Positions 9,457 to 19,276 of a stretch of DNA of 64,000 nucleotides are shown one piece after another. The notes under the pieces are model-generated. The model had not been told where the DNA came from, did no database searches, and saw only the letters and a list, made by a program, of their open reading frames with translations. Position numbers and translations under genes: made by a program. The stretch comes from Solibacillus faecavium (GTDB lineage: Bacteria; Bacillota; Bacilli; Bacillales_A; Planococcaceae), in NCBI RefSeq assembly GCF_014836905.1, contig NZ_JACSPZ010000005.1, positions 62,001-126,000 on the forward strand. The letters are read 5' to 3'. The stretch's first letter is position 1; each line of letters opens with the position of its first letter.

Positions 9457-9689
9457 GCGAATTAATATAAATTTTTATAATTAATTAAATTATTTAATAA
9501 TTATATATATTCACTAATTAGACAGTTATAATGAAAAAATTACTCAAACGACAATTACATGCTTTACAGGTAGAAATTTATTAATTTACCATTGAATTTC
9601 CATTCACTTTTAAGCATAATATTTTAAAGGATTGTTTTTTGTGAAAATTCACTTAAAGCAAAAGTAAAGTATTATAAGGAGGAATCATT

Positions 9690-10142
9690 ATGCCAAATGC
9701 TACACATACAGTTGATTTACCATTATCTAATCAAGTTACATGGGACTTTTTAAAGGATTATAATAATTGGGCACCATTAATGCCTGGTTATATAGCACAC
9801 GAAGTACAAAATGAGTCTCAATTTACGTGGATTTATTTAGCGGATTTAGGCTTTACGAAAAAGACAATTAAGCTTCAGGTTGATATGAATGAATTTACCG
9901 AGCCATCGGATATAAAATTCGGCTTAAAGGGGCTATCCGATAACTTTGAAGGCAGTGGTTACTTTAAAATTCAAGAAAACAGTAGCGATAGTGTGCAGGT
10001 AACGGGAAGTTTGGATCTATCTGCAGGTGGATTTATGGGCATAATGATTAATTCTGTTTTAGAAACCTTCGTACCTCAAGCAACAAAAGATTTAATCAAT
10101 TCCATTGAAGCAAAGCTCACTGAGTTACATAGTGTAAAGTGA
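9690..10142 (+). CDS. CoxG-like SRPBCC-fold protein
   Basis: 150 aa, with the layout of the CoxG/SRPBCC (START-like) family: an N-terminal strand and helix (WDFLKDYNNWAPLMPGYI), a beta-rich middle with GLSDNFEGSGYFKI, and a long C-terminal helix. This fold binds hydrophobic ligands. CoxG proteins are best known beside carbon monoxide dehydrogenase genes, but none is present here, so the role is unknown. AAGGAGGA ribosome site and its own terminator; the gene stands alone. A small palindrome GTGAAAATTCAC (9641-9652) lies upstream. Confidence 0.75.
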   Translation: MPNATHTVDLPLSNQVTWDFLKDYNNWAPLMPGYIAHEVQNESQFTWIYLADLGFTKKTIKLQVDMNEFTEPSDIKFGLKGLSDNFEGSGYFKIQENSSDSVQVTGSLDLSAGGFMGIMINSVLETFVPQATKDLINSIEAKLTELHSVK

Positions 10143-10162
10143 CTATAGTGTGAGGATAAAAT

Positions 10163-10205
10163 AAAAAACATTAATTTTTTCCTTCCGAGAAAATTAATGT
10201 TTTTT
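10163..10205. terminator. Bidirectional terminator
   Basis: Perfect stem of about 15 bp with arms AAAAACATTAATTTT and AAAATTAATGTTTTT, T-rich on both strands. It separates the CoxG-like gene from the convergent PPTase gene. Confidence 0.85.
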
Positions 10206-10218
10206 ACGTTAACTTCAA

Positions 10219-10743
10219 TTACTCTATGTTATAGGATGTTGTATAATCCATTAAAATTTCAATTTCCTCATCAAATTCACTGCATATACTAATACATAGA
10301 TTATTCATAAAAACTGTCTTTACAGTGAATTTCATCTTTTGGTAACTACTGAAATCACCCATGTTTTCATTAATCCCTTCCCCCGTACATTTTAAAATGG
10401 CTTCTTTCCTCGTCCAAATCTCAGAAAATGTCGTTCCTTCTTTTAATTTTTGTATTTCATCTTTATGCAAAATCCAGCCGTACAAATGCTCATTATAGAT
10501 CAAATCATCTTTTTCTATATCGATGCCTACTTTACCTTTCTCACTTAATACATAGATTAACGTATCATCATTATGTGACCAATTTATAAAAGAAGAAGAA
10601 TTTAAAATAAAAGGCTTCCCATTTGAATCTTTTTGAATAGCAACATTACCTAACCGTTCTTTTATTAATTCGGTCGCCCAAATTTCTTTTGGCTTGTTTT
10701 GATTTACTTTTGCTGCCCAATTACTTACTAAATATACTTTCAC
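10219..10743 (-). CDS. 4'-Phosphopantetheinyl transferase (Sfp/AcpS-type II)
   Basis: Transfers the phosphopantetheine arm of coenzyme A to a serine of a carrier protein. 174 aa from the GTG at 10743, chosen for the AGGAG ribosome site; the frame extends further up without one. Diagnostic motifs: VGIDIE (Mg/CoA binding) and IWTRKEAILKCTGEGI. It is shorter than Sfp (about 224 aa) but contains both halves. It lies downstream of the A-T-R synthetase on the same strand, separated by a terminator-like hairpin and a repeat, so it is the obvious activator of that enzyme's carrier domain. The pairing is inferred from position. Confidence 0.88.
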   Translation of the reverse strand: MKVYLVSNWAAKVNQNKPKEIWATELIKERLGNVAIQKDSNGKPFILNSSSFINWSHNDDTLIYVLSEKGKVGIDIEKDDLIYNEHLYGWILHKDEIQKLKEGTTFSEIWTRKEAILKCTGEGINENMGDFSSYQKMKFTVKTVFMNNLCISICSEFDEEIEILMDYTTSYNIE

Positions 10744-10786
10744 AATATGATATCTCCTAAAAAGGATGAGACTGGGACATAACCCC

Positions 10787-10823
10787 AAAATGCCATTTTT
10801 CTCTATGAGAAAAATGGCATTTT
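10787..10823. terminator. Strong hairpin between synthetase and PPTase genes
   Basis: Perfect 17-bp stem (10787-10803 with 10807-10823, 3-nt loop). The longest T-run follows on the plus strand, but the minus-strand transcript of the synthetase would also form it and could end there. Confidence 0.7.
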
Positions 10824-10837
10824 TTTGCTGGCGTAAA

Positions 10838-10939
10838 AATTGATTTCCATTCCGGGACGCTTTCCGCGGGCACGGCCTGAGCCTGTAGTCTCAGGCGTCG
10901 TGCTGTTCCCGCAGGAGTCGCCCTCCATTCCAATCAATT
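10838..10939. repeat. Interspersed GC-rich palindromic repeat, copy 3
   Basis: Ends are AATTGATT and AATCAATT. It contains GGGACGCTTTCCGCGGGCA, a central hairpin with perfect GCCTGAG/CTCAGGC arms, and GTGCTGTTCCCGCAGGAGTC. It lies within a larger unit bounded by CTGGGACA (10772-10779) and TGTCCCAG (11006-11013). Confidence 0.75.
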
Positions 10940-11029
10940 TTATAAATTATAAAATATCCGTTTTATAATAAGTGTCTTTTCCTTATCCAATGAAATTTCT
11001 ATATCTGTCCCAGCCCCACCCCATGTTTT

Positions 11030-13987
11030 TTATGCGTATACAGCTAGTTTAATAAACTGCTGCTCTGAAGCATACTGAATTAATTTACCGATATACTCTT
11101 TTTCTATTTTAGGTAAATGCTGAATTTTAAGCAGCTTCATCGTTTGTTGACTATCAAACACTGCGTTTGTATCACTAGCACCGTCGCCATCCAATTGTGC
11201 AACAGCTAGGTTTTTAATTTCCTCACTCATACTATCACTTAAAATATAATCTTCATAAAATGCTGTTTCGACCATTTCAATTGATAAATCAAGCTCATTT
11301 AATATCGAAACGAATTGTGCAAACGGTATCGGATCTGGGTGACAAACATGGTATACACGTACTGTATGCTCGGCTGTCAATGCTGATTTCACTACTACAT
11401 CCGCCGCAAAGTCAATTGGTGTGAAATCCACCATCCACTGAACATTTGGCGCTTTATTTACTAAAATCATGAGCTTTAGCATTCGATAAAATGCATTTTC
11501 ATCAATATTGCTTTGGAAATGTCCATCACTATAACGACCTGCTAAGTTACCCATTCTATATACGAATACTTGCTTCCCTACTTTTGCCTGGTCCAAAATC
11601 CATTTTTCAGCCTTCATTTTCGTATCTGTATAAACACTATCCAACTGTAAATCTTCAGGGATGTTCGACATATCTTTTACGCTATTCCATTTTCCCTCTG
11701 TTAATAAATCCTGGACAACCCCTACAGTTGAAATATGGTGGAAAGTGATGTCTGCGTTTATATTTACCAGCTCGAATATATTTTTAGTCCCTTGTACATT
11801 TACTTTTTCAAAATGTTCCCGGTTTCCAAAGTGTCTCACATCTGCTGCAGAATGGATAATGGCGTCTATGTTGTTGGCCAGTTCTGTAAAGTCTTCTTTC
11901 GATAACCCTAAAAATTTTTTAGTTAAGTCCCCGCTAATAACTGTAATAAGCGGATTCGTATTACAGTTGAAGTATTTTTGCATTGTTTCACTTACTCGTT
12001 GCTCCGCATTCTCGCCGCGCACAAGTAAAAATACTTCTTTGCCTTCTTCCAGCAATTTTTGAGCAATATGACTACCTAAAAACCCGGTAGCTCCGGTTAC
12101 CAATATTTTATTAACTTCTCGTACTTGTTCTTTAATGGGCATTACTGGCCATTCCGTTAAATTTGTAAACTCACCATTAAATTGGATGTCTTGATTCAGT
12201 GATGTATTGATAACTTTTTCAGCTAAATTTTCAACCGTTTTTAAATCGAAGAAGTCCTTTATCGTCAAGGCAGGATATGTTTGCTTTACATGCGCTAAAA
12301 TCTCAATAACCTTTAAAGAATGTCCACCAATATCAAATAAATTATCCTTCACACTAACAGCATCAATTTTCAGTACTTTTTTCCAAACATCGATAAGATC
12401 TTTCTCTATCTCATTGCGCGGTGCAATGATTTCCCGTGAACCCACTAACGACACGCGATCCGCTTCCATTTTTCCTAGTGCTTTTCGATCTACTTTGCCC
12501 GTTGGTGCAAAAGGAATATCCTCCAGTTGTTTCAATTTAGTCGGGAGCATATAGCTCGGTAAATCTGTCTTTAATGTTTCTATAATTGCTGTGTGCTCAA
12601 TACGTTCATTTGAAGTGAAAAAGGCTTTTAATATTTGATCATCGCCTTCTTTTTCGACAACTACAACTGCATTATTTACTCCATCCACTTCATTCATCTT
12701 TGTTTCAATCTCTGCTATTTCAATACGATGACCACGAATTTTCACTTGAGTATCCTTCCTTGAAACAAACTCAATATTGCCATCAGCCAATTGCTTCACA
12801 AGATCTCCAGTTTTATAAACAATGCCTTCATAAATATTGGCATCGAAAGGATTTGGGATAAATACTTCTTTTGTCTTTTCTTCATTATGTAAATAACCTA
12901 AGGAAATTCCTATGGAAGCTACCCATAGCTCTCCAATTTCATTTTCCTTGCATTGTTTTCCGTCCTCATTGACTATATATACTTTATTTCCTGGTAATTG
13001 TTTTCCGATTGGTACACTATATACATCATTCGAAAGATCTTTCGGCACTTCATACGCTGTAGCCATGACCGTAATTTCAGTAGGACCATATAAGTTAAAG
13101 AATCTTATTTGATCACCAACAAATGATTTGAATTTTCTTGCCAAGTCGCCTGTTAGTAATTCCCCGCCAACACCGACTAATTTAACAGAAGCAAATAAAT
13201 CCGAATTTTCTTCTGTTAAATGATTCACAATTCGATTAAAGAAAACAGTCGGCAATACCGGAATAATAGTAATCCCTTCACTTTTTACAACGTTCAGGAA
13301 GTTGCTTTCAGACATACGCTCTTCATCATCTATTAAATACAGCATAGAACCTGTTAATAATGATAAAAATGTATCTAATACAGATGCATCAAAGCTATAT
13401 GTGGCGAATTGCAATATTTTATCTTGGTCATTTACTTGCCAATCTTTTTGCATATAATCTACTAAATTCATTATTCCCTTTTGGCGAATTAATGTTCCTT
13501 TAGGCTTTCCAGTTGTACCTGATGTGAAAATCGTATAACACGGATCTTCTACATTATCATTTATATTCAAAGTTAAATTAACTGCCTTATTAGCATAAAT
13601 ATTTTCCAATTGCAAAATATTCATAGAAGGATCAAGCTGTAAGGAATCCAGATTTTGCTCTGCATCTGTATTTGTAATAATGAATGAAGTATTAATATCA
13701 TCAATAATATAGCTGTTACGCTCATTTGGATGTGATGGATCTAAAGATACATACACACCACCAGCTTTAATGATACCTAATAAAGAAATGACCGTATCGA
13801 TGCTTCTTTTTAAATAGATTGCTACAAATCCACCCTTTTCAAGACCATTATCTATTAAATAACTAGCTACTTTATTTGATTCATTGTTCAGCTCAGTAAA
13901 CGTTAATTGACGATTTCTCTCCTTTAAAGCAATTGCATCTCCTTGCTTTAAAACGATTTCATTCAATTTATGTAAAATAGTATTCAT
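11030..13987 (-). CDS. Single-module NRPS with terminal reductase (A-T-R)
   Basis: 985 aa. An adenylation domain (about 1-510) carries TSGTTGKPKG (155-164), YGPTE (300-304), YKTGD (391-395), VKIRGHRIEIAEIE and PTGKVDRKAL (495-504). A thiolation domain follows (about 525-590) with GGHS, where Ser557 should receive phosphopantetheine. The C-terminal domain (about 625-985) is a thioester reductase of the extended-SDR type: VTGATGFLGSH (630-640), STVG, and the YxxxK pair Y786/K790. There is no condensation or thioesterase domain. Read against the GrsA pocket, the first specificity residue is Asp199-Ala (FDAS) and Lys is kept in the last core motif, which points to an alpha-amino acid; the rest looks hydrophobic. 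The likely chemistry is activation of an amino acid and reductive release as an amino aldehyde. The substrate is unknown. Confidence 0.88.
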   Translation of the reverse strand: MNTILHKLNEIVLKQGDAIALKERNRQLTFTELNNESNKVASYLIDNGLEKGGFVAIYLKRSIDTVISLLGIIKAGGVYVSLDPSHPNERNSYIIDDINTSFIITNTDAEQNLDSLQLDPSMNILQLENIYANKAVNLTLNINDNVEDPCYTIFTSGTTGKPKGTLIRQKGIMNLVDYMQKDWQVNDQDKILQFATYSFDASVLDTFLSLLTGSMLYLIDDEERMSESNFLNVVKSEGITIIPVLPTVFFNRIVNHLTEENSDLFASVKLVGVGGELLTGDLARKFKSFVGDQIRFFNLYGPTEITVMATAYEVPKDLSNDVYSVPIGKQLPGNKVYIVNEDGKQCKENEIGELWVASIGISLGYLHNEEKTKEVFIPNPFDANIYEGIVYKTGDLVKQLADGNIEFVSRKDTQVKIRGHRIEIAEIETKMNEVDGVNNAVVVVEKEGDDQILKAFFTSNERIEHTAIIETLKTDLPSYMLPTKLKQLEDIPFAPTGKVDRKALGKMEADRVSLVGSREIIAPRNEIEKDLIDVWKKVLKIDAVSVKDNLFDIGGHSLKVIEILAHVKQTYPALTIKDFFDLKTVENLAEKVINTSLNQDIQFNGEFTNLTEWPVMPIKEQVREVNKILVTGATGFLGSHIAQKLLEEGKEVFLLVRGENAEQRVSETMQKYFNCNTNPLITVISGDLTKKFLGLSKEDFTELANNIDAIIHSAADVRHFGNREHFEKVNVQGTKNIFELVNINADITFHHISTVGVVQDLLTEGKWNSVKDMSNIPEDLQLDSVYTDTKMKAEKWILDQAKVGKQVFVYRMGNLAGRYSDGHFQSNIDENAFYRMLKLMILVNKAPNVQWMVDFTPIDFAADVVVKSALTAEHTVRVYHVCHPDPIPFAQFVSILNELDLSIEMVETAFYEDYILSDSMSEEIKNLAVAQLDGDGASDTNAVFDSQQTMKLLKIQHLPKIEKEYIGKLIQYASEQQFIKLAVYA

Positions 13988-14042
13988 TCCTAAACAACCT
14001 CTCGTAAAAAATCTATTTAATATTCAACTGTTTAAACTAACT

Positions 14043-14073
14043 GAGGAGGCATTTAAAATTCAAATGCCTCCTC
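14043..14073 (-). terminator. Putative terminator of chemoreceptor gene 1
   Basis: Perfect 12-bp stem with arms GAGGAGGCATTT and AAATGCCTCCTC, 28 nt after the chemoreceptor stop. The following T-run is weak. Confidence 0.55.
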
Positions 14074-14100
14074 TGAAATTTATTATGCGATTAAATCCTT

Positions 14101-15846
14101 TTAATTTTTAATCGTACTTACAACTTCTTCTAATTTCTCGGAAGTAATTTTTAGATTTTCAGACATATTTCGGATATTGCCTAACGTTCCACGCTGGTTT
14201 TCGACATTTGTAGCAATACCTTCATAACCATCTACAATTTCACTTGCATTTGTAGATAATGTAATAATCATTGCTGTAGATTCTTCTACACCGGCGGAAA
14301 TCTCTTCTGTAGCCAAAGATACCGATTGCAATTTATCTGTTATTTCTTTGTTGAATTCATAAATCTTGTTGAAAATTTCGTTTGTATGCTGAGTAGAGGC
14401 TTTTCCTCCGTCTACGCCTATTTTTATGCTCTCCATAAACTTTTGTGCTTCTTTAACCGCTTCTCGTACACGCCCAATTAGCTCTTGAATACCTTCTGTT
14501 GATTGAGCTGATTGCTCAGACAGTTTTTTGACTTCCTGTGCAACGACGGCAAACCCTTTTCCATGTTCTCCAGCACGTGCTGCTTCGATACTTGCATTTA
14601 GCGCCAATAAATTAGTGGCATCCGAAATATCTGTAATGATTTGCAGAAACTTCCCAATCTCATCAGATAAATTTACTAAAGTTCCAATATTTTGATTTGA
14701 ATTTTCTACATTCTCTACAATGGATTCCATTTGATTCGTTACATTTGCTATTGCTTTGCTGCCGTCATTCGAATGTGAAGTAACGTCTTCAGCATATTTG
14801 TATACATCTGTTATATCTACCGCGATTTGTTGGACTTGGCTAGACATCTCTTCCATCGATAATGCTGCCTCTTCAATTGAAGTTTCCTGCCCTTTTAAAT
14901 TTGTTTTCATATTTGTAACTGCACCAGTAATTGAATCAAATGTATTAAACGTTGATGTAAAGGCATTCTCGAGTTGGAGGGAATCTTCTTTTACTTTACC
15001 TGCAGATTCATTCACACCGTTTACAATATTACTTAATGAGTCAATCATCTCATTGAATCGTGCATTTACAGTGCCTAATTCATCTCTTCCTTCAGGTAAT
15101 TTAACCGTTAAATCCCCTTTACTTGCTTTATTAATCCCTGCCAATAAATATGTTAGAGGTTTTAGTTGCGATTTAATAATGAAGTACTGAACAATAATCG
15201 CTATGACTAATAATATTGCCAAAATGATCGATGACCACATTAATAGTCCCATTTGACCTTCGCCAACACTTGAAGCATCTACATCAATGGCATAATAAGC
15301 AATGAGATCGTTTTGGGCATTAAAAATTGGATACATAAACGTTACCCATGTACCATAGTCATCTTTATAAATCTCTGTAAATTGAGGTTCACCCGTCTCC
15401 TTTAATGCTTTTAATCCATCAACTACAATGGCTGGCTGTTCGTATAAAGTACCTGGTTGTAGACCTTCCTCTTTAAACATCTCCCAAATCGTATCATCAA
15501 ATGAAATTAATGAAGTTTCATTACTATTATCCCCTGATAATTCGACTCCATAAATATAGCCTTGTGCTACTACAGGATTATATTCACTCATTTTGTTGAA
15601 CATATCTGTATATTTTTTATGTATAGGACTTTGAATATTTTTTTCCTGAATTAATTGTTCCACTTCATTGCCATCAAGCTTTTCATACCAAGATTCCGAA
15701 ATTTCCTGGGTTTGTTCACTTAGTTGATCTTTTAATAAATATCCTTGTACAAAATAACTTAGACCAATAAGAACTGTTCCTACACATAAAATGGTTATGA
15801 TTGTAACTAATATGTTTTTTGTGAAAAATGTTAGATTTCGAAACAT
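14101..15846 (-). CDS. Methyl-accepting chemotaxis protein 1
   Basis: Transmembrane chemoreceptor that feeds CheA/CheW. 581 aa: helix 1 (about 11-38), an extracytoplasmic sensor of about 160 residues, helix 2 (about 200-224), a HAMP domain (about 225-277) and a long cytoplasmic signalling coiled coil. The kinase-contact tip reads [20 protein letters not shown] around residue 410. Ribosome site AAGGAAGG. The ligand cannot be predicted. It sits between the A-T-R synthetase and a divergent diguanylate cyclase gene; a functional link is only a possibility. Confidence 0.95.
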   Translation of the reverse strand: MFRNLTFFTKNILVTIITILCVGTVLIGLSYFVQGYLLKDQLSEQTQEISESWYEKLDGNEVEQLIQEKNIQSPIHKKYTDMFNKMSEYNPVVAQGYIYGVELSGDNSNETSLISFDDTIWEMFKEEGLQPGTLYEQPAIVVDGLKALKETGEPQFTEIYKDDYGTWVTFMYPIFNAQNDLIAYYAIDVDASSVGEGQMGLLMWSSIILAILLVIAIIVQYFIIKSQLKPLTYLLAGINKASKGDLTVKLPEGRDELGTVNARFNEMIDSLSNIVNGVNESAGKVKEDSLQLENAFTSTFNTFDSITGAVTNMKTNLKGQETSIEEAALSMEEMSSQVQQIAVDITDVYKYAEDVTSHSNDGSKAIANVTNQMESIVENVENSNQNIGTLVNLSDEIGKFLQIITDISDATNLLALNASIEAARAGEHGKGFAVVAQEVKKLSEQSAQSTEGIQELIGRVREAVKEAQKFMESIKIGVDGGKASTQHTNEIFNKIYEFNKEITDKLQSVSLATEEISAGVEESTAMIITLSTNASEIVDGYEGIATNVENQRGTLGNIRNMSENLKITSEKLEEVVSTIKN

Positions 15847-16378
15847 TATTTTCCCTTCCTTTATAAATTATTATTTTTATTAATTCCACCGCCAAATAAA
15901 TTGACAATAAAATCATGTAATTCCATTAATCTCAGTTATAAACTATACCATTGAAACTAATTCACTACGAGTGAATATAGTCCCTTTGTAATGTTTTTAA
16001 ATTTTTAAAAAAACTATAAAAACAATATAAAATACCTATAAATTTTGATTCTCAACTAAATTTTATAAAAAAGGCCAAAAATTTGGTGCAATATAAATGG
16101 TTATTTATAATTAATTGTGGGTATATACAAATTAGTATTTTAGTAGGCAAAAAGGATTTATATTTTTATATCAAATTACTCATAATTACGAATATTGAAT
16201 CAATAGAATAAGGCATATCGAGTTCACTCGCTTACATACTCCCTTCTATTACTAATATTTTGTATACATATATACGATTTTAAAAATTAAAGAAGCTTTT
16301 ATGAGGAACAATTTAATAAAATTAATCAAATATCTACTAAAAAGATGGAGCATTTTATTGTTAAGGGGCTGTTGCATT
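15847..16378. other. AT-rich divergent intergenic region
   Basis: This stretch separates the chemoreceptor (minus) from the PAS-GGDEF gene (plus). A short palindrome ATTCACT/AGTGAAT occupies 15960-15976. No promoter with good spacing, no small gene and no RNA could be supported. The reading frame of the GGDEF gene enters it from 16301, but that extension (26 residues, basic and hydrophobic) has no convincing ribosome site. Confidence 0.5.
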
Positions 16379-18046
16379 ATGAATAATTTTTTTGAGGAAG
16401 TATTAATGGACGGTATTACTGATATGATTTTTGTATTTAAAGTGATTAATAAGGACGATTTTCAATTTCAGTTTATTAATAAATCCGCGAAGGAACGTAT
16501 AGGTACATCCAAAGATATTATTGGTTTAAGTCTTAAGGAAGTTGAGAAGCGTTTAGATAAATCAGAATTTTTATATGAACTATTTAGAAAAGTTGCTATA
16601 AGTCAGACAAGTTTTACATACGAAGATACTTATGAAATTAATGAAGAACGACAAAAAACGCTCTACTTTGAAACGGTTTTAACACCGCTATTAAACAAAC
16701 ATGGTTTAGTCGATCGACTTGTTGCAGTTGTACGGGATATTACAAAAGAAAAAGAAACTCTTTCTTCTGTGAAGGAAATGGCAAGTAATGCTATAGAAAA
16801 CAATGATCGTTTCCATTCTTTATTTTTTCATAATACAGATGGCATTTTTATTCTAAATAATATGGGGTATATTACAGATGGGAATGAGGCGAGTGAAAAA
16901 ATTACTGGCTATAAAATCGAGGAAGTAGTCGGGAAATCCTTTAATACACTAGTAGAATTACAGGACATAGAGCTAAAAAGAGTAATAGATGATGCAATTA
17001 ACGGAACAACTAAAAGCTACAACATAATTATTAAAAATAAAAGTGGAGACTATGTAAATATCATTTATAAAATTGTACCCCTTCTCGTGGATGGTGTAGT
17101 CATTGGATTGTACGGCATATTAAAAGACGTAACAGACTTGATGAAAAATAGTGAAAAGTTAGAGGAAAGTGAAAATCGATTTCGAATTATTGCAGAAAAC
17201 GCCAATGATTTAATAACACTCGTTAATAAGGATGGCAAAATTATTTATGTTTCCCCTTCCTATAAAAATGTATTAGGCTATCAAAGTAACGAATTTCTCG
17301 GGAAAGATTTTGTACATAATATTCATCCTACTGATCAGGAACGCATAAAAGATGTAGCTAAGAAATCCATACAATCAGGGGAAGCCTTCACTATTGAATT
17401 TAAACAGAAAAATGCGAATGAAGAAATGCTCTGGTGCGAATCCATTGGGAAACCAGTTTTTAATCATAAAAATGAGTTGCAGCATTTAGTTATTCTTACA
17501 AGAGATATTACATTAAGAAAAGAGTACGAATCAAAACTTAAATATTTTGCTTATCACGACGCTTTAACGGAACTTCCGAATCGTATTCTATTCAATAAAC
17601 GATTCGCATCAGCTAAAAAACAGTTTTCAAACAAAAACAATAGTTTAGCAATAGTTATTTTAGACATAGATCATTTTAAAGTAATTAATGATACTTACGG
17701 CCATGATATAGGCGATGCAGTTATTAAGGAGTTTGGGGCTCGAATCCAACAATCTATTAGAAGTCATGATACTGTGGCAAGAATGGGTGGTGATGAATTT
17801 GTTATTCTTTTACCCAACATACAGAATATCGAAAATGCCGTTGAAATTGCGAAAAGAATTAAAATTAAAATGCAGCAACCATGGAAAATCAAAGGACAAA
17901 AATTAACGGTTACTACAAGTATGGGAATTGCAATGGCGAAATTTTCTCAAAAAATCACTAAATCCGAGTTAATTAAAAACGCAGATATTGCATTATACGA
18001 AGCGAAAAATAGTGGTAGGGATAACTATAAGTTATATATAAAATAA
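16379..18046 (+). CDS. PAS-PAS-PAS-GGDEF diguanylate cyclase
   Basis: Predicted to make cyclic di-GMP in response to a signal sensed by PAS domains. 555 aa from the ATG at 16379, chosen for AAGGGG 10 nt upstream. Three PAS-like segments (about 10-122, 145-255, 268-380) precede a GGDEF domain (about 390-550). The active site GGDEF is intact at 470-474, and an RSHD inhibitory site lies five residues before it, so product inhibition is expected. There is no EAL domain and no membrane helix, so it is a cytoplasmic cyclase. Monocistronic. Confidence 0.9.
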   Translation: MNNFFEEVLMDGITDMIFVFKVINKDDFQFQFINKSAKERIGTSKDIIGLSLKEVEKRLDKSEFLYELFRKVAISQTSFTYEDTYEINEERQKTLYFETVLTPLLNKHGLVDRLVAVVRDITKEKETLSSVKEMASNAIENNDRFHSLFFHNTDGIFILNNMGYITDGNEASEKITGYKIEEVVGKSFNTLVELQDIELKRVIDDAINGTTKSYNIIIKNKSGDYVNIIYKIVPLLVDGVVIGLYGILKDVTDLMKNSEKLEESENRFRIIAENANDLITLVNKDGKIIYVSPSYKNVLGYQSNEFLGKDFVHNIHPTDQERIKDVAKKSIQSGEAFTIEFKQKNANEEMLWCESIGKPVFNHKNELQHLVILTRDITLRKEYESKLKYFAYHDALTELPNRILFNKRFASAKKQFSNKNNSLAIVILDIDHFKVINDTYGHDIGDAVIKEFGARIQQSIRSHDTVARMGGDEFVILLPNIQNIENAVEIAKRIKIKMQQPWKIKGQKLTVTTSMGIAMAKFSQKITKSELIKNADIALYEAKNSGRDNYKLYIK

Positions 18047-18053
18047 AAAAATT

Positions 18054-18092
18054 GGTGTATTCAGGAAAGGTTAAACCCTTCCTGAATACACC
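18054..18092. terminator. Bidirectional terminator
   Basis: 14-bp stem with arms GGTGTATTCAGGAA and TTCCTGAATACACC. The T-run is strongest on the minus strand, so it mainly serves the M42 peptidase gene and also the GGDEF gene. Confidence 0.85.
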
Positions 18093-18097
18093 CTCTT

Positions 18098-19186
18098 TTA
18101 CTCAAACGTAATTTTATTTACTGTCTCACGGTCTAATCGCTTGATTACTTCTACGATTAGTTTTACGGCATTATCATAGTCATCACGATGTAAAATACCT
18201 GCATGTGAGTGAATATAGCGTGTAGCAACACCGATTGCTAATGATGGAACACCGTTTGCTGTAATATGGATACTTCCCGCATCCGTGCCTCCGCCTGCCA
18301 TTGCTTCGAATTGATATGGAATGCCAGCTTCTTCTGCCACATCAAGTACAAATTCGCGTAAACCTGTATGAGAAACCATTGATGCATCAAATACAACAAT
18401 TTGTGGACCTTCACCCAATTTTGAAGTAGATTCTTTTGATGTTACACCTGGTGTATCTCCAGCAACACCTACATCTACTGAAAAACCGATATCCGGTTGT
18501 ACTTTAAATGTTGATGTTTTTGCACCGCGTAAGCCGATTTCTTCTTGCACATTTCCTACACCGTAAACGATGTTTGGATGATTTTCGTCTTTTAATGCTT
18601 TTAAAACATCGATTGCAATGGCACAGCCAATACGGTTGTCCCATGCTTTAGCTAAAAGATGCTTCTCATTTTTCATTACATGGAATTCGAAGTACGGTGT
18701 GATCATATCACCAGGACGCACTCCCCACTCCATCGCTTCTTCTTTGGAAGTAGCTCCGATATCAACGAACATTGACTTAATATCCACTACTTTGTTGCGG
18801 ACATCTGCCGGTAAAATATGTGGTGGTTTTGAACCGATAACCCCAATAATTTCTTCCCCTTTACGTGTTGTAATTGTAACACGTTGAGCAAGCATAACTT
18901 GACTCCACCAGCCGCCCACTGTTTGGAAAAATACAAATCCTTTGTCATCAATGCGAGTTACCATAAAACCAACTTCATCTAAGTGGCCAGCAACCATAAT
19001 TTTTGGACCATTTTCATCGCCCACTTTCTTTGCAATTAAGCTACCTAAGTTATCAGTTTCTATTTCATCTGCAAATGGCTCAATATACTTTTTCATTACT
19101 TCACGTGGAGCGCGTTCATTTCCCGGAATTCCGTTTGCATCTGTTAAATCTTTAAACATTTGTAATGTAGCATCTAGCTTTGTCAT
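18098..19186 (-). CDS. ysdC: M42-family aminopeptidase (YsdC-like)
   Basis: Cytosolic metallo-aminopeptidase of the M42 (TET/glutamyl aminopeptidase) family, expected to trim short peptides as a large self-compartmentalised oligomer. 362 aa. The metal ligands are visible: [29 protein letters not shown] with the catalytic Glu, [12 protein letters not shown], and the late YIHSHAG histidine. ATG start with AGGGGGATAT upstream. It has the same neighbourhood as ysdC of B. subtilis. Its substrate range is not known. Confidence 0.92.
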   Translation of the reverse strand: MTKLDATLQMFKDLTDANGIPGNERAPREVMKKYIEPFADEIETDNLGSLIAKKVGDENGPKIMVAGHLDEVGFMVTRIDDKGFVFFQTVGGWWSQVMLAQRVTITTRKGEEIIGVIGSKPPHILPADVRNKVVDIKSMFVDIGATSKEEAMEWGVRPGDMITPYFEFHVMKNEKHLLAKAWDNRIGCAIAIDVLKALKDENHPNIVYGVGNVQEEIGLRGAKTSTFKVQPDIGFSVDVGVAGDTPGVTSKESTSKLGEGPQIVVFDASMVSHTGLREFVLDVAEEAGIPYQFEAMAGGGTDAGSIHITANGVPSLAIGVATRYIHSHAGILHRDDYDNAVKLIVEVIKRLDRETVNKITFE

Positions 19187-19217
19187 GTGGATATCCCCCT
19201 AATAGTTACTCTTACCT

Positions 19218-19246
19218 ATTATAGCGCCAATATTTCGAAATGTGAA
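19218..19246 (-). promoter_or_regulatory. Sigma-A promoter of the M42 peptidase gene
   Basis: -35 TTCACA (19241-19246), 17-nt spacer, -10 TATAAT (19218-19223), ending about 30 nt before the ATG. Confidence 0.65.
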
Positions 19247-19276
19247 ATAGTTTATTGCTGACTAATTAAAACTATT

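Noticed and set aside
16301-16378. Upstream ATG of the PAS-GGDEF gene
   Set aside because: It adds 26 residues without homology to PAS, and has no proper ribosome site, unlike the ATG at 16379.
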